A stretch of 48,104 nt of DNA from Rhizophagus sp. LPA8_4_AMF (Eukaryota; Glomeromycota; Glomeromycetes; Glomerales; Glomeraceae), in contig JADRCO010000147.1 in the NCBI GenBank assembly GCA_021464525.1, positions 1 through 48,104 of the forward strand, in the 5' to 3' direction. A program made the translations under genes and the position numbers. Numbering within the stretch: the first letter of the stretch is position 1; every line of letters starts with the position of its first letter. A model generated the notes under the pieces. The model worked only from the letters and a program-made list of their open reading frames with translations, was not told the origin of the DNA and ran no database searches. This document shows positions 1 through 9,550 of this stretch, in pieces.

Positions 1-2
1 TA

Positions 3-624
3 GTTCTTTTATTATTTGAGAAACATGAAGTATTTGGACCTAATATACTTAAATATATACATAATAGTTTATCTTGCAACTTACCATTATTTCAATCCTT
101 TAATTCACTTATAGATTTTGCTAGCCAGCAATTTCCAACTTGCAAAATTACAAAAGTCGAAAAACAAGAATTAAAAGATGATGTTAGAGTTTTTCTTTAT
201 GAACATATTATTTCTATTTACATGAAAAGCAGACAAAAATCATGGCGAAAGTTTAATGATCTCATTCCTGAAAAAGGAACTTCAAGTCTCCGTGAGAATT
301 TGAAAGCATTTTATAATGATACTCAAAAACTTCAAAAAAATGAAACCCAATTTACCTCAATAAAGAAAGCCAATATTCCGCAATGATCCTTTACTTGGTT
401 TAATACAACTTCGAATCTGGGCACAGCTGGATGGTGCTGAAGAGGCATTTTCAAAGATATTTCAAGTGACAGAATTGCAGTGGTTACTTTGGGCTTTTGG
501 AGATAATGTTAATGCTAAAATTAAACGAAAAAAGAATTTAATACCTTTACTTTTCGACCATCTCAAAAAAGAAACTCAATTTCGCAATGAGGTCATATTA
601 AAAGGGAAAATGTTTACAACATAA
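3..624 (+). pseudogene. Frameshifted relic of an unidentified protein, 5' end outside the window
   Basis: A reading frame enters from the left edge and runs to a TGA at 384-386. A second frame, shifted by one base, continues from about 379 with equally protein-like sequence to TAA at 622-624. The two halves look like one protein broken by a single-base indel around 370-380: the first is lysine-rich and ends in K-K-A-N-I-P, the second starts R-N-D-P-L-L-G-L-I-Q-L and is rich in W, L and F. I do not recognise the family, and no catalytic or metal-binding motif is visible. It may belong to one of the expanded orphan families of Glomeromycotina; that is a guess. A sequencing error at the break would make it an intact partial gene instead. 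Confidence 0.45.
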
Positions 625-1843
625 ACTAAAATTTTGTTGGAAACATGTAGGGAAGTTATTTTTAAAAAATAATAAAGTTCTCAGTTCACTTTCAAACGTA
701 TTATTCAAACGTAATATTCAAATAAACGTTATTTCTATATTATCTTAAAAAAAGAAACCGCCCTTCAGAAAGCTACAGTGGCCTAATTTTAACAAAAATT
801 ACACCACTGGGTAGAGCTCAATTTGACGAACTTAACTTTTAAAATCAGCTACTCTTTTATTATACATATATCAAAGAAAGTAAAAAAAACTAAAAATTTT
901 ACGCATTTTAATATGAAATTTTATTTGTGTAACCAATATTATAAAACTTCAGTTCAGTTTATGATCATTTAGCTTGTGTAACCTTAAGTTGGACCCCCCG
1001 TTTATTTATCTAACCCCTAGCTATAACTGTTAACGTAGTTAACAGGTGAACACTAGTTTTGTATTAAAAACACAATCCGATTTTTTTAAAAAGAAATTTA
1101 CTACAAAAGATGGTGTTGAAAAAAAAGATGATTATTTTTAAAATAATTCACTTAAAGTAGTTGAATATTTAAGGTAAACTTTTCATGTCGATTTGGCAAA
1201 ATTACAATCTCGAGTGATATTATTAAATCTTTTATTACCATTACACAAGAATTTGAACTTCGTTATATACATTCAAATCATAAATTATGGGAACTTTGTA
1301 TTCAAGGAATTTGTTTTACTCCTAATAGCTTATTGAAATCCATTAAATTTCTTTCTTTAAATCCTGCTATTTTAAAAATAACTTTTAAAACGAGACGATT
1401 TTCGTATTAAAGTGGACGTGCGGGCAACAACCTATCATTCAACAAGACATTATAACAAATGGAATAAAAATGATTTTACAGTAATATAAAGAAGATTAAA
1501 CAGATTATTTCAATAGTTAGATTTTTATCATATTTCTTCAGAAGATTTTCTTTTAAAAATATATCCTTTTAAAGCATTATTACCGAATGATTTGGTTAAC
1601 AATACTAATATACAACTTCCGAGATATCCTTGCTTAACTATAATTAAATCTCATCACTTAAAAATCTTTGCTAGTTTATTATAAATTTATCAAATCTGAT
1701 GCGGGTGGAATTTTTATGGCGTACAATTTTAATACTGCGAACCATGTATAAGAAATAATTATGCAGTTCAGTATAATATAAATCTTAAAAATACATTTAC
1801 ATCTATATTTCTAAATATCCAATACGATATATTTGACGTTTTC
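625..1843. other. Intergenic debris with short decayed coding fragments
   Basis: No intact gene is visible. Around 1210-1410 (+) one frame reads as a plausible protein fragment (L-W-E-L-C-I-Q-G-I-C-F-T-P-N-S-L-L-K-S-I) and stops. Around 1527-1683 (+) another fragment contains L-P-N-D-L-V and L-P-R-Y-P-C-L-T-I-I-K-S-H-H-L-K-I-F before a stop. They look like pieces of one decayed gene, perhaps of the large F-box/LRR type common in these fungi, but this is not established. At 769-825 the sequence gctacagtggcctaatttt followed by a nearby caccactg resembles the end of a small inverted-repeat element. The rest is AT-rich spacer. Confidence 0.3.
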
Positions 1844-2467
1844 CTAACTTTCCGGTCCTTCGCCACCAGGTATAAGCTTATTAAATAAAAAATAAAAAAT
1901 AAAATAAACCAAATAAGAAATGCCTAAAAATGAAGTAAAATAATAATTGTATTTACCATAGTTATATTGTTCCCGTTCAGTAGGATCTTGTCAAGTTTTG
2001 TGGTTTTACGGCCCTCTGGCGTATTTTCACTAATAAGAAATAAAAAGAAAAATCAATTAATTAAATATTTAGAGAGATATAATAATTTTACAACTTACTA
2101 TTCTGTAACATCCTCTAACACCATATCTAATTCGCGTAAAGCAAAGTTAAAGACATATTGATTAAAATTTTGTCACATGAAAATTAATAAACATATATCT
2201 CTATTTAAATTATGATGCGAACAAATCAAAAGGATACTGACATAATCGTCAAAGCCCAACAGAGTTCCTGTGAATTCTCTTTCACTTTTCATAATGACCC
2301 AAATTTTAGAGCCAATACATTTGTCGATCAATTCTTAAAAACGTATTCCCGTAATTAAAGCAAAATATTAATTTTAAACGTTAATTCATTTCTTTTTCAA
2401 TTAATATTTGGAACCTGAAAAGATAACACATACCAAGTGGGAGGAGTTGATTTGTTGGAGTTGTCAT
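1844..2467 (-). CDS. LSM5: U6 snRNA-associated Sm-like protein LSm5
   Basis: LSm5 is a subunit of the Lsm1-7 (mRNA decapping) and Lsm2-8 (U6 snRNP) rings and binds U-rich RNA 3' ends. Five exons join in frame: 2434-2467, 2238-2333, 2099-2126, 1957-2029 and 1844-1876, giving 87 aa, the usual length. Sm1 motif: [12 protein letters not shown] with [18 protein letters not shown]. Sm2 motif: [14 protein letters not shown], then a short P-G-G-E-G-P-E tail, all characteristic of LSm5 rather than other Lsm proteins. All four introns have GT-AG ends. The ATG at 2467 is the only start before the Sm fold. It diverges from bS6m across 146 bp, so the two probably share a promoter. Confidence 0.93.
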
Positions 2468-2613
2468 TATATTAAAGATTTAGGATTGTCTAAAAAAAAA
2501 TTCCGATAACATAAATTGCTATATGTAGGTTACACGGCATAATCAATTTTCCTAAGCCACTCGATAAAATTTTTTTACTTTTCACTCAAATTATATCACT
2601 TAAATATCGAAAG
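2468..2613. promoter_or_regulatory. Shared divergent promoter of LSM5 and bS6m
   Basis: Only 146 bp separate the two start codons, so both 5' UTRs and both core promoters must lie here. The stretch is AT-rich and has no clear TATA box that I can assign to one side. Bidirectional use is inferred from the spacing. Confidence 0.5.
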
Positions 2614-3091
2614 ATGTTTTATGAACTACTTTGTATAACTAGAGCTGGATTAATGGAGGTAAAATATAACTTTTACTCCATTAAAATCACTCCTCATAAA
2701 CTTAATTACAAACATTAATATAATAAAAGGCAAACTTTAAAGATCTTGTCCGAAATTCAGCAAAACATGTTCTTGTACGAGGTGGAGTTGTAAGAGGTTT
2801 TGAGAACTGGGGTGAAATGCCGTTAGCAAAAAGAACACGCAGACATCAAGTATACCATACTCGTGGACAGTACGTTAAGGGGTTTTTTGGGTTTAATAAG
2901 TTTTTATAAAACTATTAATTTATTTTTACATTTTGAATAGTTTTTGGCTTATGCATTTTGACACCAACCCAGTAGTGATAACCGAATTAAGAAAGATGTT
3001 TAACAATGATCCTCGTGTTATTCGAGGAAATATAGTTAAACTTGGGGAAAGACTTGAAGATATTATAGAAAGACCTGATAAGACTCATTGA
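2614..3091 (+). CDS. MRP17: Mitochondrial small ribosomal subunit protein bS6m
   Basis: bS6m sits on the platform of the mitochondrial small ribosomal subunit. Three exons (2614-2658, 2730-2869, 2941-3091) give 111 aa. The first exon encodes M-F-Y-E-L-L-C-I-T-R-A, the first beta strand of the bS6 ferredoxin-like fold. The middle contains V-V-R-G-F-E-N-W-G-E-M-P-L-A, and the last exon contains F-W-L-M-H-F-D-T-N-P-V-V, matching bS6m strands and helices. The donor of intron 2 must be GTACGT after GGACA; the alternative donor 4 nt downstream breaks the frame. The stop codon overlaps that of the convergent SET/MYND gene. The symbol follows the yeast orthologue and is inferred. Confidence 0.88.
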
Positions 3092-4400
3092 AATTCTTTA
3101 TTTCCACGATATTTCTTCAAGCCCTTAAATCTTCTCCCATTTATTTTAGTCTCTTCAGATTTACATCTATCACATTTGCACAAAAAATAATAATCATTCA
3201 TAAGTTTTTGTCTTCTCACTTGTAATGTGGAATGAGTATCTGCTATATATGATATAGTTAATTCTTCACCTAATTGACGTTTAAGAGTAAATTTAAAGTA
3301 TATTCTTATTTATTAAATATCAATTTGTCACTGTATTTTATATTTTACACTACCTTCGTTGATATTGTGAAGTGCTATAAATTCCACTTTACGAAATATT
3401 TCTTTTTTTTTAATTAATGTATCCAAGTTGATGTCTGTTTGTGCTGATTTAATAGCGATACATCCTTCGGAATTTGCATTATCCACTTGATTATTTTCAC
3501 TTTTATAATTCGGCTGAAGGGCATCGCAATTCGCATCACAAGAATGATTAAAGAATGACGCAAATGGATATATAGCTTAAGAAAAAAAATAAAATAAAAT
3601 AAAATAAAATACATTCCCGAATTTCTTCATAAAACAAATCATCTTACCTCTTCCAAATAAAATTTCTCTTCCTTTGGATTGATAGTACATTCCAAATCCA
3701 TTACTTTCGATTCTCGAAACCATGTGCAAAAATTCTTCAAATTCAATATTTTCTTGAATCAAATTTGATGACTTAAATATTGATAATAAAAATTTTTTAT
3801 GCTTCATCCAATCTTGTTTTAAATTGGTTGACCAATTCGAATAATGTGATTTAAGCAACAAAAAATCTTTGAAATAATTTCTGAGTATATCATTTTTAGG
3901 TTCATTATCATCATTTTTTTCTTCACACAAACATTCAAGCAAGATTTGTACTAATAATCTAATTATACTTTTCATATGTTTATCAGCACTCCATGTAGCA
4001 ATTTTTCTTGATATATTACAAATCAATTCATGTTTTGCTAATACATTTGAATCATTTTTGTAACATTCTAAACTACAAAAGTAAGCTTGATCACATGACA
4101 TACAATGGTATGAAAATGCTGAAGAAGAATTATATAATTTACATGTATAACAATACCGTTTTTTGTGATTATCGAAAGGCGCAGTTGCAAGAGGCAAGCA
4201 CTTTACGATTTAAAAAAAAATTCTTTGTTATATTTAGAGTAACTAACGCGCAAAGCATAAAGGCAACGACTTTATAATTATAATTAATAAACCTTTAAAA
4301 CAACTTCTCCAACTTTAATATTTGACTTTGCAAGAAAATAACGACCTTTTTCTGGTGAACATGTTAAACGAACAGGATACGATCCAAAGTCTAAATTCAT
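3085..4400 (-). CDS. SET and MYND domain protein (SMYD-like lysine methyltransferase)
   Basis: A predicted protein-lysine methyltransferase of the SMYD type. Exons 4293-4400, 3648-4200, 3354-3575 and 3085-3269 give 355 aa. Order: N-terminal half of SET with G-R-Y-F-L-A and G-E-V-V-L-K; an inserted MYND zinc finger with paired cysteines (C-Y-T-C, C-M-S-C, C-S-L-E-C) and a final H/C pair at about residues 50-90; then the catalytic core A-S-F-F-N-H-S-C-D-A-N-C (cofactor and substrate pocket), G-E-E-L-T-I-S-Y, and the post-SET cysteines C-K-C-D-R-C near the C-terminus. These are the hallmark motifs, so it looks catalytically competent. It lacks a long C-terminal TPR region. The true start is the ATG at 4400; the frame at 4197 lies inside exon 2. 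Substrate unknown. Confidence 0.88.
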
Positions 4401-4571
4401 CTTAAAATAGATCAAAGATTGATATTCTTTGATAATTTTAAATGATATTTGATTGGTGGATTATCTTAGCCTAATAATGATGTAATATTTATCATTTTAT
4501 CGAATTATAATATATCACACAATTCGTTAACCGTTCGCAATTAAACAGTTTATTAAACGAAAATAACGAAA
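4401..4571. promoter_or_regulatory. Divergent promoter of the SET/MYND gene and SOD2
   Basis: 171 bp separate the two ATGs. The stretch must hold both 5' UTRs and core promoters. Nothing can be assigned with certainty beyond AT-rich runs such as ataatatatcac near 4506-4518. Confidence 0.45.
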
Positions 4572-5787
4572 ATGCTCCGTCTAGCATTTCCGGCACGCGC
4601 TGTACAGAATATCTATACCTCGACCTTAGCTCGAAGTAGTACTAGTTTTACTGTTAAAAGGTCAAAGTACACGCTTCCGGACCTTCCTTATGACTATAAC
4701 GTAAACAGTTTTTTTTGACGTGAATAAATAAAATATGGATATGTAAAATATGTATAAGAGAAAACTAGACTTTTTCGCGTCTTATTTCTCTACTTCCATG
4801 ACAAATTGTTATGAAATTTAGGCTCTCGAACCTATTATTTCAGCGGATATAATGAAAGTTCATTATGAAAAGCATCATCAAACGTACGTTAATGGGTTGA
4901 ACCAGGCTGAAGAAAAATTTGAGCAAGCCTTAAAAGAAAAAGATGTTATTTCACAGATAGCGTTACAACCTGCGTTGAAATTTAACGGTGGAGGTAAAGT
5001 TTAAGTTTGATGATATTTTTTCTTTCTATGTTAACTTATTTGTTTAATTAGGACACATCAATCATTCTCTATTTTGGACGAATCTTGCTCCCAAGAAGGA
5101 AGGTGGCGGCGAACCTCCAAAGGGTATATTTAGTTTACGTTATGAATTTATTAAAATTCCAAATAATAAGAATCTTTTTTTTTTAGGCGAACTTCTTAGT
5201 GCCATTCAAAAAGAGTTTGATTCTCTCGAGAACTTCATCAGTAAATTTAATACTATAACTGCTGCTATTCAAGGTTTGATTCATTCATTATTTTGAATTT
5301 TTGAGTTTATAAATATTACTAACTAAACATTTATACCTTAATAGGTTCAGGATGGGGTTGGTTGGTAAGTATTTGTTAAATATATAATATTTTCGTTTTT
5401 TTAAAGCTAACTTTCAGTTTTTATTTAGGGTTATAACAAATCGACAAAACGTGTGGAAATCGTAACCCTTCCAAACCAAGATCCATTAACAAGTAAGAAA
5501 TTTATTCTATTTTCTGAATACTTCTTTATACCTTAAGCAACTAATAAACTCCATACACAATAGCTCACGTGCCTCTTCTTGGAATTGACGTTTGGGAGCA
5601 TGTATGTTTATAAATATTTATATGTAAATTACATATTTTTTGAAGCGTTACGAATTTTTTTTTATTTTAAAATTTCTTATAGGCGTATTACTTGCAATAT
5701 AAGAATGTCAGACCTGACTATCTGAAAGCTATTTGGGAAGTTGTCAACTGGAAAACTGTTGCTAAAAGATTTGAAAACGCCAAGTAA
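4572..5787 (+). CDS. SOD2: Mitochondrial manganese superoxide dismutase
   Basis: Converts superoxide to hydrogen peroxide and oxygen in the mitochondrial matrix. Eight exons (4572-4700, 4822-4993, 5052-5123, 5187-5273, 5345-5364, 5429-5492, 5564-5601, 5683-5787) join to 228 aa. An Arg/Ser-rich presequence without acidic residues (about residues 1-33) precedes the mature start [10 protein letters not shown]. Metal ligands are visible: His in K-V-H-Y-E-K-H-H, His in H-I-N-H-S-L-F-W, and Asp/His in D-V-W-E-H-A-Y-Y-L-Q-Y. The signature G-S-G-W-G-W-L is complete. Two exons are very short (20 and 38 nt), but all junctions are GT-AG and keep frame. Length and residues fit Mn rather than Fe enzymes of eukaryotes. 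Confidence 0.97.
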
Positions 5788-6176
5788 TTCTAGCTTGCTT
5801 TGTAATTATAAAATTACCTTGTACTTCGTTTATAAAGTAAATAGTTTCAATGTATAAGAAAATCATTTTAAATAATAAACACGAAAATTTTAATATTATA
5901 TGATACAATCTATCGTATCGTTCTTTTGTTATTATTTTTTATTTATCACAAAAAAAAAAAAAAATATTACATTTTAATTACTTTACAAATGTGTATGTGC
6001 ATAAGTTATGTGCATAAGATATGTGCATAAGATATAATGATATGATAATTACAATAAAAGTAAATTAGTATTCTTTGATTATAAATCAGATGAAAGGAAT
6101 ATAATAAAATGTAAATTATTATATTATTATTCAACGTGTAAAAAAGTTAACATTTGTTTATTTCGGCTTCCCTTTA
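5788..6176. other. Convergent 3' spacer with a short tandem repeat
   Basis: Shared downstream region of SOD2 and the RING membrane ligase. It contains an A-tract near 5949-5962 and three tandem copies of about 13 bp, consensus atgtgcataagat, at roughly 5993-6036. Candidate poly(A) signals (aataaa) occur on the plus strand near 5872. No gene is seen. Confidence 0.6.
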
Positions 6177-7570
6177 TTAAGGTTTGATATTTACTTGACC
6201 AGTAGTGTTGGTACTGCTACCCTCACCAGCAGTGTTATTATTAGTGTTTGTGATAATAGTTTTTCCTTTCTTACTACTCTGTTCTGCAGCCATTTCTTCT
6301 ACATCCTCGCGACACATCGGACATTTTTTATTTAACTTAAGCCATTCATCTACACACTCTTTATGAAAATGATGTGAACACCATAAATGTCTTAACTCAA
6401 CACCATCTTCATAAGGTTCTAAACAAATTGAGCAAACTGCATCGTCAGAGTTTGGAATAGGAAAAGGAGGTGAAACTGTTGGAGCCGAAGAAGTTGAAGA
6501 TCCCTTGCGATTTCTACCAAAAAGTTGTTTAAACCGAGATTTTTTACGTGGTTGATCTTGTCTTGGTGGCTGTGTTTCATTACTTGGTGCCATATTTGAG
6601 GGTTGTGGAGGCATTGTTATGATAGTATCGGTTGATTCTTCTACAGATGCTTTATATTTTACCAGAGGGATCTTTTGAATAATATCATCTCTTGCACCAC
6701 TCATTCCAGTAGCTTCGCTAACGTTTAACATTCTCATTGCCACTAATACACATGGTAAACAGAATATAACAGCCAGACACAGTAATATTGGAATGGTAAT
6801 AATAATATAACCAACAATAACCCATGTCAAAGAAAGGTAAAACACTGGAGGTGAAGTGCTTTGACATTTAACGGTAGTGAAAAGTAGGTAATTGCCAATA
6901 ATAAACCATAAAGTAGCAAAAAGGTCTAAAAAAGATTTTAGTCTACAATTTTCACGTTATAAAATAATATTAGAACTAAATCCTAAATAAAAAAAAAAAA
7001 TACATAAATATAAAATTACTTACCGGTCAACCCATCCATCCCTTCTTGGATTTTCATTTTCATTTTGATTTTGCCCACCACGTCTATTTTCTCTAGGATT
7101 TAAATACAAATATACATTGACTGGACAAGCTACTATCACACGAGCAATGTATAGGATAAGAAACAGCCTTAGTGGTTTATCGCATTCTTGATGACGTGAA
7201 ATTACAAGAACTGTTATAGTTACAACAACCTAATTCCATTTTAAAAATATATACATTTGTATTATTAACCCAATCCATTAATACTTATAGCACTTTATAC
7301 AAGTTATTTACATACCTGAATTAGAACCATTGTTAAATTCAGAATTAATAACACCTTTGAGGTTCTAGATATAGATCTAAAGTTCTCAACAATATATCCC
7401 CACCAATTCTGCCTGACTTGTCTTGAATTTGCTGCAGTTGCCCTTACGGACGTTGTTGCAAGAGAAGACGCTGGCCCAGAAGATAAAACTGAAGTAAATA
7501 CTGCAGACCTTTGTTGACCCCTAGAAACTGGTGTCGTTGAGGTAGTTGCTTCGTTAGAGTCATTATCCAT
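6177..7570 (-). CDS. Multi-pass membrane RING-H2 E3 ubiquitin ligase
   Basis: Predicted membrane-anchored ubiquitin ligase. Exons 7316-7570, 7024-7229 and 6177-6942 give 408 aa. A Ser/Thr-rich N-terminus is followed by about four or five hydrophobic segments: one across the exon 1/2 junction, one around L-F-L-I-L-Y-I-A-R-V-I-V-A, one around F-A-T-L-W-F-I-I-G-N, and a long one in V-F-Y-L-S-L-T-W-V-I-V-G-Y. After a basic/proline linker comes the RING-H2 finger at about residues 324-366 (C-S-I-C-L ... C-S-H-H-F-H-K-E-C ... C-P-M-C), with all eight C3H2C3 zinc ligands. A low-complexity N/T/G tail follows. Architecture resembles plant At1g12760-type ligases. The F-I-I-G-N motif is typical of that group. 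Substrate unknown. Confidence 0.85.
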
Positions 7571-8236
7571 ATTGTAAAAACTTATACAACTATTCGTTAC
7601 TAAGGTATTCGTAAGAATATTAAGTATAGAGTAGATGAAGCTTGTGTAGTATGCCCCACTAATTCACTTTCATTTACTGAATTGTCAAAGTGTAATAACC
7701 CATATAACAAACAATATTGAACAAATTTGGCAGCTTATCACGAGACTAATATATATTTTGCTGACGTCAAAGTTTTCTTTTTTCTTTTTTTCTTTTATTT
7801 GAACCAAACCAGTACCAAACCTGTGCTTTATATATTTAAATATCAGGCGCAATAATATTATTAAAAAAAATGGTAATCATCCGATATCTGATAATAATAA
7901 TTAATTTCTACGTGATGTAATGATTGCGTTTCAACAAAAATTAATTCCTAAAAATCATGAAACAAAATTTTTTATATAAATAAAAAAAAAATGAATGAAA
8001 AAAATCGGGTTTTCTGTTTGTTTCACTGTAATAGTAAAACCTAGTACTAATTTGTCAACGTTAGCTACAATGAAGAATTCTTTAAGAAAGAATTGTGTAG
8101 TTTCACCGGCTCTTAAAATATTGATAATTTAAATTGAGACATTGTCTCTCGTTTATGCTTTTTTGCTTGATAATTAACCTGTTCAAACAAATGTTGATAT
8201 CATATTATATGATAATTGCCCACTATTGTAAACTCC

Positions 8237-8378
8237 CGAGGCAAAACCGGAAAAAGCTCGTCGTCTGTATAAGCCAAGAGATAAAATTAGGAAAAAAGTC
8301 TATTTATAAAATTTGTGATACAACACTTAATGGCGGATCTTCTACTTTTTGTAGGTCAATACTCCAATATACTCAATA
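8237..8378 (+). pseudogene. Possible relic of a recombinase/transposase helix-turn-helix
   Basis: One frame reads P-E-A-K-P-E-K-A-R-R-L-Y and the frame shifted by one then reads G-K-K-S-I-Y-K-I-C-D-T-T-L-N-G-G-S-S-T-F-C. Together they recall the resolvase/invertase C-terminal helix-turn-helix (A-R-R-L-Y ... G-x-S-I-x-x-I-C-x-x-L ... S-T-F-Y-R). The match is loose, the frames are broken and there is no catalytic domain nearby, so this is only a tentative fossil of a mobile element. Confidence 0.25.
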
Positions 8379-8649
8379 GTAAATATGGGATCAGAATTAG
8401 GGTCTAAAAATTGCTTTATAATCTAAGAATCTATGCTAATTTTATACTAAATTACTAAATAAAATTTGACACAGCCAAAATTTATAACAAAAACGGGGAT
8501 ATAGTGCGGGACAATGCCGACTGATTGTAACCTCGCATTTTATACAGGATTTTTGTTAAATTACAATCTACTTTAATAATAAGTACTTAAAGATTTAGTA
8601 ACCGATAATGACTGATTTGGGACCATAATGATAACGCAAATAAAATAAA

Positions 8650-8797
8650 GTTGTTAATCAGAATTACAATGGCATTAATGAACTCGTTCTATATGTTATT
8701 TGTTATGTTTCTTTTGATAAATAACGACTTACACGTAATTCATCTTACTTGTTGCCGTAGTTAGAAATGGGATGACAACCACTAGTAAAGCATCCCT
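8650..8797 (+). repeat. Partial copy of VPS13 exon/intron sequence
   Basis: Bases 8695-8797 match 24078-24189, inside VPS13, over their whole length with scattered substitutions and small indels. Shared blocks include gttatttgttatg, aaataacgactta, atcttacttg, ttgccgtag, tagaaatgg and taaagcatccct. The matched VPS13 stretch spans an exon end, the donor and most of an intron, so this is a DNA-level duplication, not a retrocopy. Just upstream, 8650-8683 shares gttgttaat and the 16-mer aatggcattaatgaac with VPS13 at 15431-15485, suggesting a second, rearranged fragment. Same orientation as the source. Not coding. Confidence 0.7.
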
Positions 8798-8965
8798 TTC
8801 TTTTACACTTTTCGAGCAGGTGGTTAATACTTAATGCGCCTTCACTTCACATCAAGAAGTCCTTTAAATTTTTTTCTTTCTCTAAAATTGGTTAATTCAC
8901 GGCTCAAACTTCTCCACAAACTCCTTCCCACTCTTTATCAAACTTCTATTTCCCTAAAATTAAAT

Positions 8966-9550
8966 CTAAATCAACTTTAATAATTTTATATTCTTTTTGA
9001 ACTTAATGTGAACATTATTCAATTGGATTTGGATATACACCCAATTGTTCAATTGGATGTCCGATGTCCAATTATATGAATTGGACATTGTCCAAATCCA
9101 ACACTGGTCGGTAGCTAAAAGATCCTTCAGCTTCTTGATAGTGTCTACCATATTATTTTTTAATAATTCTCTTTAATTCGTTTATTCTCTCGTAATTTCT
9201 CATTCTCTCCTCTAATTTATTGCTGGTTAATTGTTCATCGTCCAATTGTTTAACTTACTATAATCCTCTTAATTTTTATTTTCTTGTCGGAGTTCACTAA
9301 GGCTAAACTCTTTTTCAGTCGGACAATCTCTTTTTCCTTTAGAATGATTTCTTGGTTTTTCAGTTTTAATTTATTATTTAAATTTAAAACTTCTGCTCCA
9401 AAGTTCTCTTTTCTCTCACTAATTCATCTCTTTCCGTTTCTAAATTATCATAATTATATTTCTCTTTTTGCTCGTCGGTTAATTCACCCGGTCCTTTACT
9501 TTTTAACTCATTAATCTGCTCCAAATAAACTTTTTCGGTATTATTCCAAG
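8966..9550 (-). pseudogene. Decayed coiled-coil protein fragment
   Basis: Read on the minus strand from about 9550 downward, one frame gives an acidic/basic heptad-like stretch (L-E-Q-I-N-E-L-K, L-T-D-E-Q-K-E-K-Y, L-E-T-E-R-D-E-L-V-R-E-K-R). It then shifts frame and continues L-K-L-K-N-Q-E-I-I-L-K-E-K-E-I-V-R-L-K-K-S-L. A later piece reads K-L-K-D-L-L-A-T-D-Q-C-W-I-W. Stops and shifts separate the pieces, so this is a pseudogene of a long coiled-coil protein of unknown family. It overlaps a CCAATT-rich palindromic stretch at its 3' end. Confidence 0.45.
9012..9106. repeat. AATTGG/CCAATT palindromic stretch
   Basis: The stretch contains about seven AATTGG or CCAATT hexamers in both orientations. 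Its ends are inverted: ggatttggat near 9024 and gtccaaatccaa near 9091. It can fold into a long imperfect hairpin, resembling small foldback elements seen in AT-rich fungal genomes. No coding function. Confidence 0.5.

Larger units (their letters stand above)
7571..8965. other. Intergenic region with relic fragments
   Basis: The first few hundred bases are the likely promoter of the RING-H2 gene. Further right the sequence holds decayed fragments described separately: a possible recombinase-type HTH (8237-8378) and a stretch copied from VPS13 (8650-8797). At 8498-8560 the run atatagtgcgggacaatgccg looks like a transposon end, but no partner repeat is evident. No intact gene is seen. Confidence 0.5.

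Noticed and set aside
772-825. Inverted-repeat transposon end (cagtggcc ... caccactg)
   Set aside because: Only short words match; no transposase or target duplication is visible, so it is mentioned only in the spacer entry.
2869-2873. Alternative donor GTTAAG for bS6m intron 2
   Set aside because: It puts the last exon out of frame; GTACGT four bases earlier restores F-W-L-M-H-F-D.
4008-4277. Plus-strand 89-codon frame
   Set aside because: Antisense shadow of the MYND exon and intron 1 of the SET/MYND gene.
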